Shown: positions 33,275-45,825, counted from the stretch's first letter. The stretch: DNA of 64,000 nucleotides from Ryuthela nishihirai (GCA_038380435.1 JAWZYU010000007.1:87930334-87994333), one strand, 5' to 3'. The notes: generated by a model not told the origin, from the sequence alone. Program-made: numbers and translations.

Positions 33275-33637
33275 TATATATTCCTGAAAGAAAGTAAGCT
33301 TATGCATTTTGGTAAAGTTCAAAATCAGGGCTATTGGTTTCATTTCAACCTCTCTGAATTAACTTTAGAGATATAAGCATTTTAACTGGTAACACGGCTA
33401 TTAAATATTCAAGATATCATTACTCATCAGATGCTGAACGAATAGTGTTGAAAATCGACATTTACACTGGTTTCCATAAATTAAGGAAAAATGAGAAAAA
33501 TCGTGATAATTCGCCACAAAATTGTGCGATCCTCACCAAACTTGTTCATGTAACCAATAATGTACCAGTAAAGTTAGTAGGTTGCGTCAATTTGGTAAAG
33601 GATATTTTGGAGTGTATCATCATTTTGTGTTGAAAAT

Positions 33638-34289
33638 ATGAGTAAAGAAATTCGAAATAGCCATTTTGTAGGAATGACCTCGAGACATCAATTGCCAAAT
33701 GAACTGCAATGGAGAGCTATTGGACGGCTCGAAGCAGACCTAATTAAATCATACATGGCACGATGGCTGAATGTGAATCCTTCTGTGGTCCATAGGCTGT
33801 GGAATCAATTTCTTGGCAGGGATTCGGTGTCTCGGAGGTTTAGTCGAGGAAGGGCTAGAGTTACAACCGACGTACAAGACCAATATCTGCGATCAGCACG
33901 AAGGAGCAGGACGTCTACACCCTATCTCAGCTACAATCCTCTCTTGCAGCAGCCACTGGGAGGGTTGTATCAGCTTCTGCTTTGCGTAGAAGGCTTCATG
34001 ATGGAGGTCTGTACGCTAGAAGGCCAGTAATTTGTATACCCCTCACATCACGTCACAGGAGGGAGCTGTTAAATTAGGCACATTAGCATGTTAACTGGAC
34101 AGAAGAGCAATGGAGGTCCATACTCTTCACAGATGAGTTCAGATATTGCTTGCAGAGTGATTTCGGACATTGTTTGGTATGAAGAGAACGAGGAATCGGC
34201 TATCATCCCAATAACATCCGTCAAAGAGACAGTTACGGCAGAGGTAGCGTGTGTGTTTGGGGTGGCATTTCCTTAGGTGGACACACAGA
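33638..34289 (+). pseudogene. Tc1-like transposase, 5' part (interrupted)
   Basis: ATG at 33,638. HTH region (WRAIGRLEADLIKSYMARWLN, VVHRLWNQF), the GRARVTT.VQDQYL box, then after frameshifts RRPVICIPLTSRHRREL, WTEEQWRSILFTDEFRY (first catalytic Asp) and a GVAFP-like segment. It ends at the insertion point in LGGHT. Two or more frameshifts and some stops exist, so it was probably already decaying, or has decayed since. Confidence 0.88.
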
Positions 34290-34439
34290 AGTAGTTTCAT
34301 CACACCATACGAAATCCCCTTTGCATAGTGCTTTCCCCCCTATGACGTGACCACCCGGACTTTGACCCCTATGTCGCAATCGACCGGAAATTGACCCTGT
34401 GTCACAACTGTCATGGTATTCCTTATTAATAATTCATAA

Positions 34440-35850
34440 TTAATAATTCATAATTAAAAATTCCTCCCCCCATTTAACCCATGGCGTCATCTAGTGCCTA
34501 TGAGGAACACTATTTTCCCAAAAAACTCTTATTTTAACTCTAATTTTAAGCCCTCCTCGAATAGTCTCGATTTTTCTTTATTTCAGACTCACCTATATTT
34601 TAAGCCCTGAATTTTGCAAACCCCCTGGTTGACGTATATTTTAAGCCCTACCTATATTTTAAGCCATGGATTTTGCAGCCCCTTGGTTGACCTATATTTT
34701 AAGCCCCCTTCTTCCCTCGGACCGGCTGATGCAAGCCTCAGAATAATTGCACAGAAAAGGATGATACGTCTCAATTGTAAAAACACCTCCAAAAAGACCC
34801 CCTGGTTGACCTATATTTTAAGCCCTACCTATATTTTAAGCCCCATCCTTCCCTTGGACCGGCTGATGCAAGCCTCAGAATAATTGCGCAGAAAAGGATG
34901 ATACAAGTCTCAATCGTAAAATCACCTCCAAAAAGACCCCCTGGTTGATCTATATTTTAAACCCTACCTATATTTTAAGCCCCCTCCTTCCCTCGGACCG
35001 GATGATGCAAGCCTCAGAATAATTGCACAGAAAAGGATGATACAAGTCTCAATTGTAAAAACACCTCCAAAAGCTGTGTTCTTATAATTAAAACCCTTTC
35101 TATTAAAAATCTTTTGCTATTCATTTTGCCAGGACTGCTAAACGATTCCCTTTTATTAAAACTCCTTCGGTATTCATTTTTTCGAACCCCGTTAATCGAT
35201 CCCCTAGTAATCAAACACTCATCAAAATTCCATCACCTTTATTAAACATCACTCCAAAGTCGAAATAAATCAGTTTTCTGTAGTCGTTTCAACGGAAAAA
35301 AAAATCCTTCCATCGCTAGCGTGATTCGGTACCTCCACTTTAATTTTGCGGAAAAACCTCATCGGATCCAAGGTCCGTGTATTTTGCTAGAAGTAGAAGG
35401 ACACAGTAACTGTTCCACAGAAAATTAATAAAATCTGGTTTAAATTATTCGTAGGACTTGTATATAAAATCTACCTTACAATAGACGTTCAGCATCGACC
35501 GTGCTTTATTGATGGATTTATTCTCAGCAGTCTAAAAAATTTTAAAGACCGTTATCACTGTATTCAGATTAAACTTTGACCCCTATGTCGCAATCGACCG
35601 GAAATTGACCCCTATGTTGCAACTGTCCACGTTGCCTTCTCAGATTGAACTTTGACCCCTTTGTCGCAACTGACCATATTTTAAGTCCTCTTCATAGACC
35701 CCCCCTGGTTGACCTATATTTTAAGCCCCCTTCTTGAATAGTCTCAATTTTCTTGATTTCAGACCCCACCTATATTTTAAGCTCCCCTTCACGAATAGTC
35801 TCGATTTTTCTTGTTTTTCCCTGATTAACCCATATTTTAAGCCCACCCCT
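34440..35850 (+). repeat. Subterminal motif cluster of the left arm
   Basis: The motif CCTATATTTTAAGCCC recurs more than ten times and TTTGACCCCTATGTCGCAA about three times, within three tandem units of about 138 bp (34,680-35,060, each with GGACCGG.TGATGCAAGCCTC). Clustered subterminal repeats in transposons often bind the transposase or replication proteins. That role here is inference. Confidence 0.7.
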
Positions 35851-35939
35851 CTTTAAAGCAAATCAGTTTTCTCTATACACGTTTAATCGGTGTCATCCAA
35901 CGTCCATACTATTTTTAGTACGTCTGCTGTATTTAAAAA

Positions 35940-37290
35940 ACAATTTCTTCCGACAGCGTGATTTGATACCTCAGTGCCGTTAGCTGGAGCGTTATCGCAC
36001 TCAACTATGCCTTGTTACTTGATGATATGGCTTAGATGTGTCTCAAACGTGTATAGCCATATAAATCACGTATCTCTTTATTAAGCTTGAGTTTTATATT
36101 TCAGATATTAACCTAGGTTTTTTATTATCCTACGTTTTTTTATAACCTTAGTATTCTTTATAACTAACTTTTTTCAGCGTATTTCTTATAATGAACTCCA
36201 TGACTAGAAGAAGGACAAATCTACAGTTTTAAAAGACTGTCCCACAGAAAATACCAATGGGCAAAAAATTAATAAAAGGAAAAAAATCTTAAAAACTTCT
36301 TCGTCATTATGTAAAAAGAGGTAAGATCTATAACTTTGCTGCATCTCCTGTATTTAAAAAAAAATTGCTTCCAACACGCTACCTCAGTACACATAGCTGG
36401 AGCGTTATCGCGTTCGACCAGGCCTTGTTTCTTAATGATGCGGCTTAGATGTGTCTCAAACGGGGTATAACCGTATAAATCACGTTTCTTTTTATTACAG
36501 CTTGAATTTTATATTTCAGATATTTTAACCTAGGTTTTTTTATTATCTTATGTTTTTTTTACAACCTTCGTATTCTTTATAACTCGTTTTTTCTACGTAT
36601 TTCTTATAATGAACTCCGTGACTAGAAGAAGGACAAATCTGCAGTTTTAAAAGACTGTCCCACAGAAAATACCAATGGGCAAAAAAAAATCTTAAAAACT
36701 TATTCGTCATGATGTAAAAAGGGGTAATATGATGACCTATAACTTTACGTACGTCTCCTGTATTTAAAAAAAATCTGCTTCCAACGACGTGATTTAACCA
36801 GCTACCTAGGAGTCGATAAGCAGACGTTATCACACTAGACTATGCCTTGTACTTGATGATGCGGCTAAGATGTGTCTCAAAGGAGGTATAACCAATCACT
36901 ATAAATTACGTATCTCTAAACGTGTATAACCGTATAAATTATGTATCTCTTTATTACAGCTTGAGTTTTGTATTTCAGATATTAACCTAGGTTTTTTTAT
37001 TATCCTACGTTTTTTACAACCGTCGTATTCTTTATAACTAGCTTTTTCCTGCGTATACGTATTTCTTATAATGAATCCGATAGTCCTTTCATACTAATAT
37101 ACGTATTTTTATAACCGTCGTATTTTTCAGTCCGTTTCAGTAACGCTTATTTCTTTTAACTCCATTACTGTTGGTTGTCGCATTTTTACTAGAAGAAGGA
37201 CTATCCGGTAGTAACTGTTTTTCCCACAGAAAATGCCAATGGGTAAAAAATCTGTTTTAAAAACTTATTCCTCATTATGTGGGATATGGT
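35940..37290 (+). repeat. Three long tandem units in the left arm
   Basis: Each unit has ATTTAAAAAAMAA.TKCTTCC, then GATGTGTCTCAAACG, then CAGATATTAACCTAGGTTTTTT and GACTGTCCCACAGAAAATACC or a relative. Units begin near 35,935, 36,355 and 36,765. The right arm has two. Confidence 0.65.
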
Positions 37291-37492
37291 CTGGTGACCA
37301 TAAATTATATTATATACTTAAATTGTTCCACACCACGGGTCACGTTTTATTGACGGATTTAAACATCTGTCATTAAAACATCCGTTAATAAACGATTTTG
37401 ACGGATTTAAACATCCGTCAAAATCGTCCTGCGAAATTAAAAATTTTCAACTTCTACCCTCATCTGTAATTTTTCCACTAAAACTTTTTTTT

Positions 37493-37738
37493 TTGAATGA
37501 CAACGCGGGTATTGCAATTCTTTTACCCATAGTTCGACCTTTCATCAAATCGCGTGATGGCATTTCGCAACAAGCTGGCTGTGACAAGGTCACTTTAATT
37601 TCCTTCATTAAAAATAGAATTCCTAAGGTCAAGGTATGCAAATTCATTCAAAGTGACAAGCAGGGTGTGATTCTGCATAGTTCAATGAGTCCTTTGGTAG
37701 CCGTTAGGAAGGCGATAAGTAGGAGATTAGCAGACTGA
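37493..37738 (+). CDS. Short open frame in left arm, unknown
   Basis: Encodes 81 residues (MNDNAGIAILLPIVRPFIKS...RKAISRRLAD). The same frame is open in the right arm (46,533-46,778, minus strand) with about four amino-acid differences. Because the arms are duplicates, that agreement is not evidence of selection. No domain recognised. It could be a remnant of a small Polinton protein. Confidence 0.25.
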   Translation: MNDNAGIAILLPIVRPFIKSRDGISQQAGCDKVTLISFIKNRIPKVKVCKFIQSDKQGVILHSSMSPLVAVRKAISRRLAD

Positions 37739-38306
37739 GAAAAATAACATATCGGTGGAATATGGGATGTTCGTTTCCAAAGAGAATGAATGTTTTCATT
37801 TTACATCTTCAGTGCCCTCAAAAAGTTACATATCTACGGTCTATTATTATTTTCTACCACGGAAAACCAGTTAATCAGCCAAGAAAAATCAAGAGTTGAT
37901 GTATATATTAATGTTTAGCTGAGTTATTTGTTGGAATGATGCAGTAACATGAATATTGATGAAACAGTGCAAAAAACAATTTTTTTTCAAAGAGTTACAT
38001 TTAATACACACAATTCTTGTTAGTTTTTTTTTTACTCTGCTTTACGCACGGTCGTCTTGTGTTTACTTCGACTGTCAAATGATCTCCTACCCTGAGCATG
38101 CTATTAGAAGCTTCTACGGCACCATTCGGGAAAAGCACGGGATATTTTGCTAACAATGAACTAGGAATTAACTCTTTTTTCCGTTACCACTGGGACTACT
38201 TTCCACATATATAAATCCTGTATTATCTGTGAATGAACCTGTAATAAATTGAACGCCTTAACAACTGTATTCTTCTAGAAGAAAAATATATCTAAATTTG
38301 TAAAAA

Positions 38307-38459
38307 ATGAACAACATTTCTGTCAATGTTTTTGGACACGAAAAAGAGATGTTCCCACTCTACATCACACCATTCAGATTTAAAGCGCACGCAAATCTCC
38401 TACGGTTATCAGACGATGAAAAGCAACATTATTGTTCCATTAAGAATTTGTTTCTATGA
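38307..38459 (+). pseudogene. Protein-primed DNA polymerase B remnant, N-terminal piece (left arm)
   Basis: From the ATG at 38,307, 50 codons then TGA. The peptide holds the pattern VNVFG....FPLYI followed by AHANLL.L and QHYCSIKNL. This matches my recollection of the segment before the zinc-binding region in Polinton pPolB proteins (FPL.I.....K.H.NLL.L.......HYC.IKNL). An in-frame stop lies just before the ATG, so the piece is severed on both sides. The role in an intact element is replication by protein priming. Confidence 0.7.
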
Positions 38460-38664
38460 AATTCAAAGGGAGAATGCAGTTTTCCATATTATAGGGAATG
38501 CAATTAATACCGATTCCTTGCAGATGGCTGTCCTTTAGGTTATGAAATAATCTTATAAGAACACTTAAAATTGAGATGACACACATTAGCTCCTCGGAGA
38601 AGCGCTAGGGGGGTAGAAGACTATACCCGTGTAACGAAAATATTCATTCGACAAAAAAAAAACC

Positions 38665-38873
38665 TACGCCAATATCGCGTACATTGACGTGCTCCTCTTA
38701 GCTGATGTGTTTGGTGGCAGATACTGATCCCTGCTATGTTTACGCAGCTCCTGCCTTCATACCTGAAGATGAGAAATACTAGAGTTGATAACCTACAATG
38801 TACCTTTTTGGAAGCCATACGAGGAGGAACTTCAGTGATATGCAGACAACAAGCATTTAGAATGAAAAACTGA
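38665..38873 (+). pseudogene. Protein-primed DNA polymerase B remnant, second piece (left arm)
   Basis: Three consecutive segments in shifting frames. The first is a Y...Y.DVLLLADVF motif (38,665-38,724). The second is DPCYVYAAPAF (38,725 onward), matching the LDP.YYY.AP motif of pPolB. The third contains FLEAIRGGTSVICRQQAF, matching the E.GIRGGIS...R.A motif just before the palm. Two frameshifts and three stops. In an intact gene this lies hundreds of codons after the N-terminal piece, but here only about 200 bp separate them, so the interior is deleted. The catalytic DTD motif was not found. Confidence 0.78.
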
Positions 38874-39319
38874 TTGCAAGTTTGCTTTACTGTTAATAAA
38901 CCTGAAAAGAGATGAAATGGGTAGTACTTTACCCATGATACACCATGTGACTGGGTCGTTAAATCAAATTACATGCATAAACGAAAATTAGAAAAATAGC
39001 GAAATTGTTGGTAAATTCAATGAGAATCACTAAAATGTAAAGAGTTTTGGAATATCTGTAAATGCACACACACATTTCAGTAGATAGGTGAATATTTTCA
39101 CAATTCTTTGGAAGTGGAAAGCACAATAACTGTAAAACATACTGTGACGAGAGAGAAAGTATAAAAATGTAGTGGGATGGCTGTAAAAAATCGCTTCAAA
39201 ACAGAAAATTACAATGCAAATACTGTAAGATAGAAAAAAACGATTATTCGACGGTTATTCCAAGCCACTATCTCACGCTCTTTTCAGATTTCCTGGTTCT
39301 ATAGTTCCCTGGTACGTAG

Positions 39320-40560
39320 CGCATAAGTGTGGGTGTAGTTGGCTATTTTTCGTTGCAAACACAAGTTGTTTTCACTATTAGTTATTTTTCCTGCATGAGA
39401 ATACACATCTCTATACTATATTCCGTACACACGGATGGACAAATATCACAAAATACTTTGCATATAGAAAACAGCAGCAAAGAACCACAGAAGTTTCGAA
39501 ATTTAAAATATGAAAACTCAGTGTTTATAAGAAAACAACAATATTTTCAGTATTTCCATGAAAAGTTGGGTCCCGGAATCAATCCACTAGACCTAACTTT
39601 GCATTCTCTGACTTGAACCACCGATAAAACGTAATGTAAGCTCTCTCGTCGGTTATCCCAAGCCGCTATCTCCTTTCAGAGTTCCTGGTCCCCTCAGTAC
39701 ATTTGAATAAGCGCATAAGTATGGGTGAAGGTGGCTATTTTTCGCTGCAAACACAAGTTTTTCGACAAAGATAGGGTGTTTCGCTACAATCTAACATGGG
39801 ATTTCATGTTTGTTTAGTTATTTTTCCTGCATGAGAATATTTCTAATCTATCTCATAGACAGCAGGTTAGTTCTTCTGATCTAACAAAGCCAAGGTTTGC
39901 GATCCACAGTAAGACATGAACGTTTGTTGTTTTCCTACCATGATCCCGAAATCCTCTCACCACCTTCTATTGGGTCGTATGAAAAAATCCTGTAACTATT
40001 ACGACAATTAGCTGCGTGAAGGCGTTTTTATTTTTAAAGCAAAGACACACTAATTTCGGACTCGCTAGCTAGAGAACGATATATTAACTTGCTAAAGTTT
40101 GATTTTAACCATCAGATAGTGTATACATCACCACTTTTTTAGTTCATACTAATAACTTCTAACTTTTAAAGAAAATATTGTCTCATTATAAGCGATTTCA
40201 TACAAAGAGATAAGCACTCTATGCTTCACATTTAAATCTATAGAGATAACGATCACTACCCATGGAACACATTGTGAAAAATCACGCTATGATTGGGTTT
40301 GAGAAAGATTTTTAGCCAATGGGGTTGCTGCACTGCAGGAAAGCACATTATCTTTGATATCAGAACCTACGTGAAAGTTATACTGTTTGGGTTTGAGAAA
40401 GATTCTTTAGTTCACAGGGCACCGCATGAATAAGCGCATAAGTGTGGGTGAAGATGGCTATTTTTCGCTGCAAACACAAATTTTTCGACAAAGATAGGGT
40501 GTTTCACTACAATCTAACACGGGATTTCGTATTTGTTTAGTTATTTTTCCCTGCATATTT
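39320..40560 (+). repeat. Direct repeats in the left arm
   Basis: GCGCATAAGT.TGGGTG.AG.TGGCTATTTTTCG.TGCAAACACAA occurs at about 39,321, 39,713 and 40,432. Two copies are followed by CGACAAAGATAGGGTGTTTC and ATTTTTCCCTGCAT-like sequence. They are mirrored in the right arm. Function unknown. Confidence 0.7.
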
Positions 40561-41544
40561 CTATACTAGTGTGGAATTCTTGGAACAAGTGGTATTATGT
40601 TCGTGTGAAAGTGGTTCTAGCAAGCACACGTTTTTTGATAATATTATGCACCCTGTTTGGAAAGAACACTGTCTATGGAGCATTACTCCTGTAAATTCCA
40701 TAAGCATAATGCTTCGCGATTCTGAGGCCCCCATAGCTGATAGACAATGCTTAGCGTTTACAGGACCTAACGCATAAAGTCTTTTACACTTCAAACTCAA
40801 TCATCACATTTCAGAAAGAAAGACGGTTGAAAATGAAAGGAGAAGCGTAAGAAAAGCGTCCTACCCAGCATTCTCACATTAAAGGAAAACGGAAGCATTC
40901 ATCGCCTCAAAACAACTAAGACAGAGGGCGCCATGTGCCAGCCTGAAAGGCCGCAAGAAGGCTGGTAACAAAGATTTAACAATCCATTTTTTAAGTATTA
41001 GGGTGTTCATGTTACAATTTTTTACAACAACGTTCATATCTAGTGAAGATGGAACATTCACTTTTGTGTAAGCATGTGAATATTACATTTCAGCTGTATG
41101 TGAATCAAACATTCACTTGAGAAGAATATTTAAAAAACAACAGTGTGAACTCATGGATACATAAAACGTGTCTCCTTCTTGTGTCTCTTCATATCTATAT
41201 ACTATTCTTACGAACACAAAAGATAGAACTTTCGAAGGAAGATGATCAGTGCAATAGTTAAAAAACTGATTTTCTGTGTTTTGGGGCTTTTCACCAATGC
41301 CATCTAGTGGCAAATATATTGACTGTCTGATTCGAGTAAAAACAATATTATTACTTTTAAGCAGTCTATGAATATGTAGGAGAATGTTTCTCTGATCTTA
41401 TGCAAAATATATTCTTGTGTAGTGTATGGTATTATTCAACAGATGTCTTTCTAAGTGTATGCATATATCCGTGCAATGGACTAAGTTTTTTCTCACACAC
41501 TTGTTTCGTCTCTGTAATTGTATGTTTGTGCGTGCATATGCTTT

Positions 41545-41712
41545 CATGTTTGTGTGTGTGTGTATGTTTCTGTGTGCGGGTGGGTGTGTGCGTGCGTATG
41601 TTTTCATGTGTGTGTGTGTGTGTGTGTACACGTCTTCATGCCTCTCTCTCTCTCGGTGTGTCTGTATGTGTATATGTTATCGTATGTGTACGTGTGCGTT
41701 TGTTCACATGCA
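41545..41712 (+). repeat. TG-rich microsatellite near palindrome centre (left)
   Basis: (TG)n tracts with TGTGTGCG variants. The mirror (CA)n tract lies at about 42,580-42,730. These account for the long Cys/Val/Thr/His-rich chance frames here. Confidence 0.8.
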
Positions 41713-42053
41713 AGAATAAACACATTGTCTTACAGACACTTGCTTGCTACAGAAGAAGCTAACAATTTAAAATGAGACTAGTGGTTATGCAAAATATTTC
41801 ATCACAGATCTTAACTTGAATACGCATATTTCAGGAGGTGTAAGGATTTTTCTTCAACACGTTTGAATATTTTTTTTGAGAACGACTGCCTTACGTTACG
41901 CTTCATGACAGATGTCTCGTAACGAACAAAACGGGTGTGTTTTTTGCTAATACAGAACAGGACATACAACCGAGAATATTTCAAACTTAGAATAAAACAA
42001 CATCCTGATGCGTTAAGAACGAAACAGAGGGATACTAGCATCTGAACCATGAC

Positions 42054-42204
42054 TTGAAACGATCGAAATCCTGTTGTTTCGCGCAAGGGGGCGAAGGGTG
42101 ATAAAACGTAATACTCCTGAAAAAAAATCCTTGTACCATAAAAAGTCCTCTTTTTTGTAACAACTGGATTTCTAGCACTATTAGCATTTATTCAGTACAT
42201 ATTT
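42054..42204. other. Central spacer of the palindrome (151 bp)
   Basis: Unique sequence between the arms. The arms meet it at CTGAACCATGAC / GTCATGGTTCAG. It contains no open frame of note and would form the loop of the hairpin. Confidence 0.75.
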
Positions 42205-45200
42205 GTCATGGTTCAGACGCTAGTATCCCTCTTTTTCATTCTTAACGCATCAGGATGTTGTGTTATTCTAAGTTTGAAATATTCTCGGTTGTATGTCCTC
42301 TTCTGTATTAGCAAAAAACACACCCGTTTTTTTCGTTACGAGACATCTGTCAAGAAGCGTAACGTAAGGCAGTCGTTCTCAAAAACAAAATATTCAAACG
42401 TGTTGAAGAAAAATCCTTACACCTCCTGAAATATGCGTATTAAAGTTAAGATCTGTGATGAAATATTTTGCATAACCATTAGTCTCGTTTTAAATTGTTA
42501 GCTTCTTCTGTAGCAAGCAAGTGTTTGTAAGACAATGTGTTTATTCTTGCATGTGAACAAACGCCCACGTACACATACGATAACATATACACATACAGAC
42601 ACACCGAGAGAGAGACATGAAGACGTATACACACACACACATGAAAACATACGCACGCACACACTCACCAGCACACAGAAACATACACACACACAAAAAC
42701 ATGAAAGCATACACACGCACAAACATACAATTACAGAGACGAAACAAGTGTGTGAGAAAAAACTTAGTCCATTGCACGGATATATGCATACACTTAGAAA
42801 GACATCTGCTGAATAATACCATACACCACACAAGAATATACTTTGCAATAAGATCAGAGAAACATTCTCCTACATATTCATAGACTGCTTAAAAGTAATA
42901 ATCTTGCTTTTACGCGAATCAGACAGTCAATATATTTGCCACTAGATGGCATTGGTGAAAAGCCCCAAAACACAGAAAATCAGTTTTTTAACTATTGCAC
43001 TGATCATCTTCCTTCGAAAGTTCTATCTTTTGTGTTTGTAAGAATAGTATATAGATATGAAGAGACACAAGAAGGAGACACGTTTTATGTATCCATGAGT
43101 TCACACTGTTGTTTTTTTAAATATTCTTCTCAAGTGAATGTTTGGTTCACATACAGCTGAAATGTAATATTCATATGCTTACACGAAAAGTGAATGTTGC
43201 TGAAATGTAATATTCACATGCTTACACAAAAAAGTGAATGTTCCATCTTCACTAGATATGAACTCTGTTGTAAAAAATTGTAACATGAATACCCTAATAC
43301 TTAAAAAATGGATGGTTAAATCATTGTTACCAGCCTTCTTGCGGCCTTTCAAGCTGGCACATTGCGCCCTCTGTCTTAGTTGTTTTGAGGCGATGAATGC
43401 TTCCGTTTTCCTTTAATGTGAGAATGCTGGGTAGGACGCTTTTCTTACGCTTCTCCTTTCATTTTCAACCGTCTTTCTTTCTGAAATGTGATGATTGAGT
43501 TTGAAGTGTGAAAGACTTTATGCGTTAGGTCCTGTAAACGCTAAGCATTGTCTATCAGCTATGGGGGCCTCAGAATCGCGAAGCATTATGCTTATGGAAT
43601 TTACAGGAGTAATGCTCCATAGACAGTGTTCTTTCCAAACAGGGTGCATAATATTATCAAAAAACGTGTGCTTGCTAGAACCACTTTCACACGAACATAA
43701 TACCACTTGTTCCAAGAATTCCACACTAGTATAGAAATATGCAGGGAAAAATAACTAAACAAATACGAAATCCCGTGTTAGATTGTAGTGAAACACCCTA
43801 TCTTTGTCGAAAAATTTGTGTTTGCAGCGAAAAATAGCCATCTTCACCCACACTTATGCGCTTATTCATGCGGTGCCCTGTGAACTAAAGAATCTTTCTC
43901 AAACCCAAACAGTATAACTTTCACGTAGGTTCTGATATCAAAGATAATGTGCTTTCCTGCAGTGCAGCAACCCCATTGGCTAAAAATCTTTCTCAAACCC
44001 AATCATAGCGTGATTTTTCACAATGTGTTCCATGGGTAGTGATCGTTATCTCTATAGATTTAAATGTGAAGCATAGAGTGCTTATCTCTTTGTATGAAAT
44101 CGCTTATAATGAGACAATATTTTCTTTAAAAGTTAGAAGTTATTAGTATGAACTAAAAAAGTGGTGATGTATACACTATCTGATGGTTAAAATCAAACTT
44201 TAGCAAGTTAATATATCGTTCTCTAGCTAGCGAGTCCGAAATTAGTGTGTCTTTGCTTTAAAAATAAAAACGCCTTCACGCAGCTAATTGTCGTAATAGT
44301 TACAGGATTTTTTCATACGACCCAATAGAAGGTGGTGAGAGGATTTCGGGATCATGGTAGGAAAACAACAAACGTTCATGTCTTACTGTGGATCGCAAAC
44401 CTTGGCTTTGTTAGATCAGAAGAACTAACCTGCTGTCTATGAGATAGATTAGAAATATTCTCATGCAGGAAAAATAACTAAACAAACATGAAATCCCATG
44501 TTAGATTGTAGCGAAACACCCTATCTTTGTCGAAAAACTTGTTTGCAGCGAAAAATAGCCACCTTCACCCATACTTATGCGCTTATTCAAACGTACTGAG
44601 GGGACCAGGAACTCTGAAAAGAGATAGCGGCTTGGGATAACCGACGAGAGAGCTTACATTACGTTTTATCGGTGGTTCAAGTCAGAGAATGCAAAGTTAG
44701 GTCTAGTGGATCGATTCTGGGACCCAACTTTTCATGGAAATACTGAAAATATTGTTGTTTTTTTATAAACACTGAGTTTTCAGATTTTAAATTTCGAAAC
44801 TTCTGTGGTTCTTTGCTGATGTTTTCTATATGCAAAGTATTTTGTGATATTCGTCCATCCGTGTGTACGCAATGTAGTATAGAAATGTGTATTCTCATGC
44901 AGGAAAAATAACTAATAGTGAAAACAATTTGTGTTTGCAACGAAAAATAGCCAACTACACCCACACTTATGCGCTACGTACCAGGGAACTATAGAACAAG
45001 GAAATCTGAAAAAAGCGTGAGATAGCGGCTTGGAATAACCGTCGAATAATCGTTTTTTCTATCTTACAGTATTTGCGTTGTAATTTTCTGTTTCGAAGCG
45101 TTTTTTTACAGCTCTCCCACTATATTTTTATACTTTCTCGTCACAGTATGTTTTACAGTTATTGTGCTTTCCACTTCCAAAGAATTGTGCAAAACCTATC

Positions 45201-45410
45201 CACTGAAATGCGCGTGTGCATTTACAGATATTCCAACACTCTTTACATTTTAGTGATTCTCATTGAATTTACCAACCATTTCGTTGTTTTTCTAATTTTC
45301 GTTTATGCATGTAATTTGATTTAACGACCTAGTCACAAGGTGGATCATGGATAAAGTACTACCCATTTCATCTCCTTTCAGGTTTATATGACAGTAAAGC
45401 AAACTTGCAA

Positions 45411-45619
45411 TCAGTTTTTCATTCTAAATGCTTGTTGCCTGCATATCACTGAAATTCCTCCTCGTATGGCTTCCAAAAAGGTACATTGTAGGTTATCAAC
45501 TCTAGTATTTCTCATCTTCAGGTATGAAGGCAGGAGCTGTGTAAACATGACAGGGATCAGTATCTGCCACCAAACACATCAGCTAAGAGGAGTACGTCAG
45601 TGTACGCGATATTGGCGTA
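45411..45619 (-). pseudogene. Protein-primed DNA polymerase B remnant, second piece (right arm)
   Basis: Inverted copy of 38,665-38,873 with the same frameshift layout. The DVLLLADVF motif here is preceded by Tyr-Thr instead of Tyr-Ile, closer to what I recall as the usual family form. The shared breaks mean the gene was already broken before the inverted duplication formed. Confidence 0.75.
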
Positions 45620-45825
45620 GGTTTTTTTTTATGTCGAATGAATATTTTCATTACATGGGTATAGTCTTCTACCCCCCTAGCGCTTCTCCGAGGAGCTAAT
45701 GTGTGTCATCTCAATTTAAAGCGTTCTAATATGATTATTTCATAACCTAAAGGACAGCCATCTGCAAGGAATCGGTATTAATTGCATTCCCTATAATATG
45801 GAAAACAGCATTCTCCCTTTGAATT

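Larger units (their letters stand above)
34290..42053 (+). repeat. Left arm of the palindrome (7.76 kb)
   Basis: Mirrors 42,205-49,436 with roughly 1-3% substitutions by eye plus indels. It is about 530 bp longer than the right arm, mainly through extra tandem copies: three versus two of a roughly 138-bp unit at 34,680-35,060, and three versus two of a roughly 400-500-bp unit at 35,940-37,290. Its outer 1.6 kb is studded with CCTATATTTTAAGCCC and GACCCCTATGTCGCAA motifs. Confidence 0.9.

Noticed and set aside
41398..42848. Cys/Val/His/Thr-rich frames near the palindrome centre
   Set aside because: They are translations of TG/CA microsatellite tracts and their mirror copy.
40561..43734. Frames conserved in both palindrome arms (for example 40,561-40,800 and 43,495-43,734) as conserved genes
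   Set aside because: The arms are recent duplicates, so frame conservation is expected without selection, and antisense frames are equally conserved. No domain was recognised.
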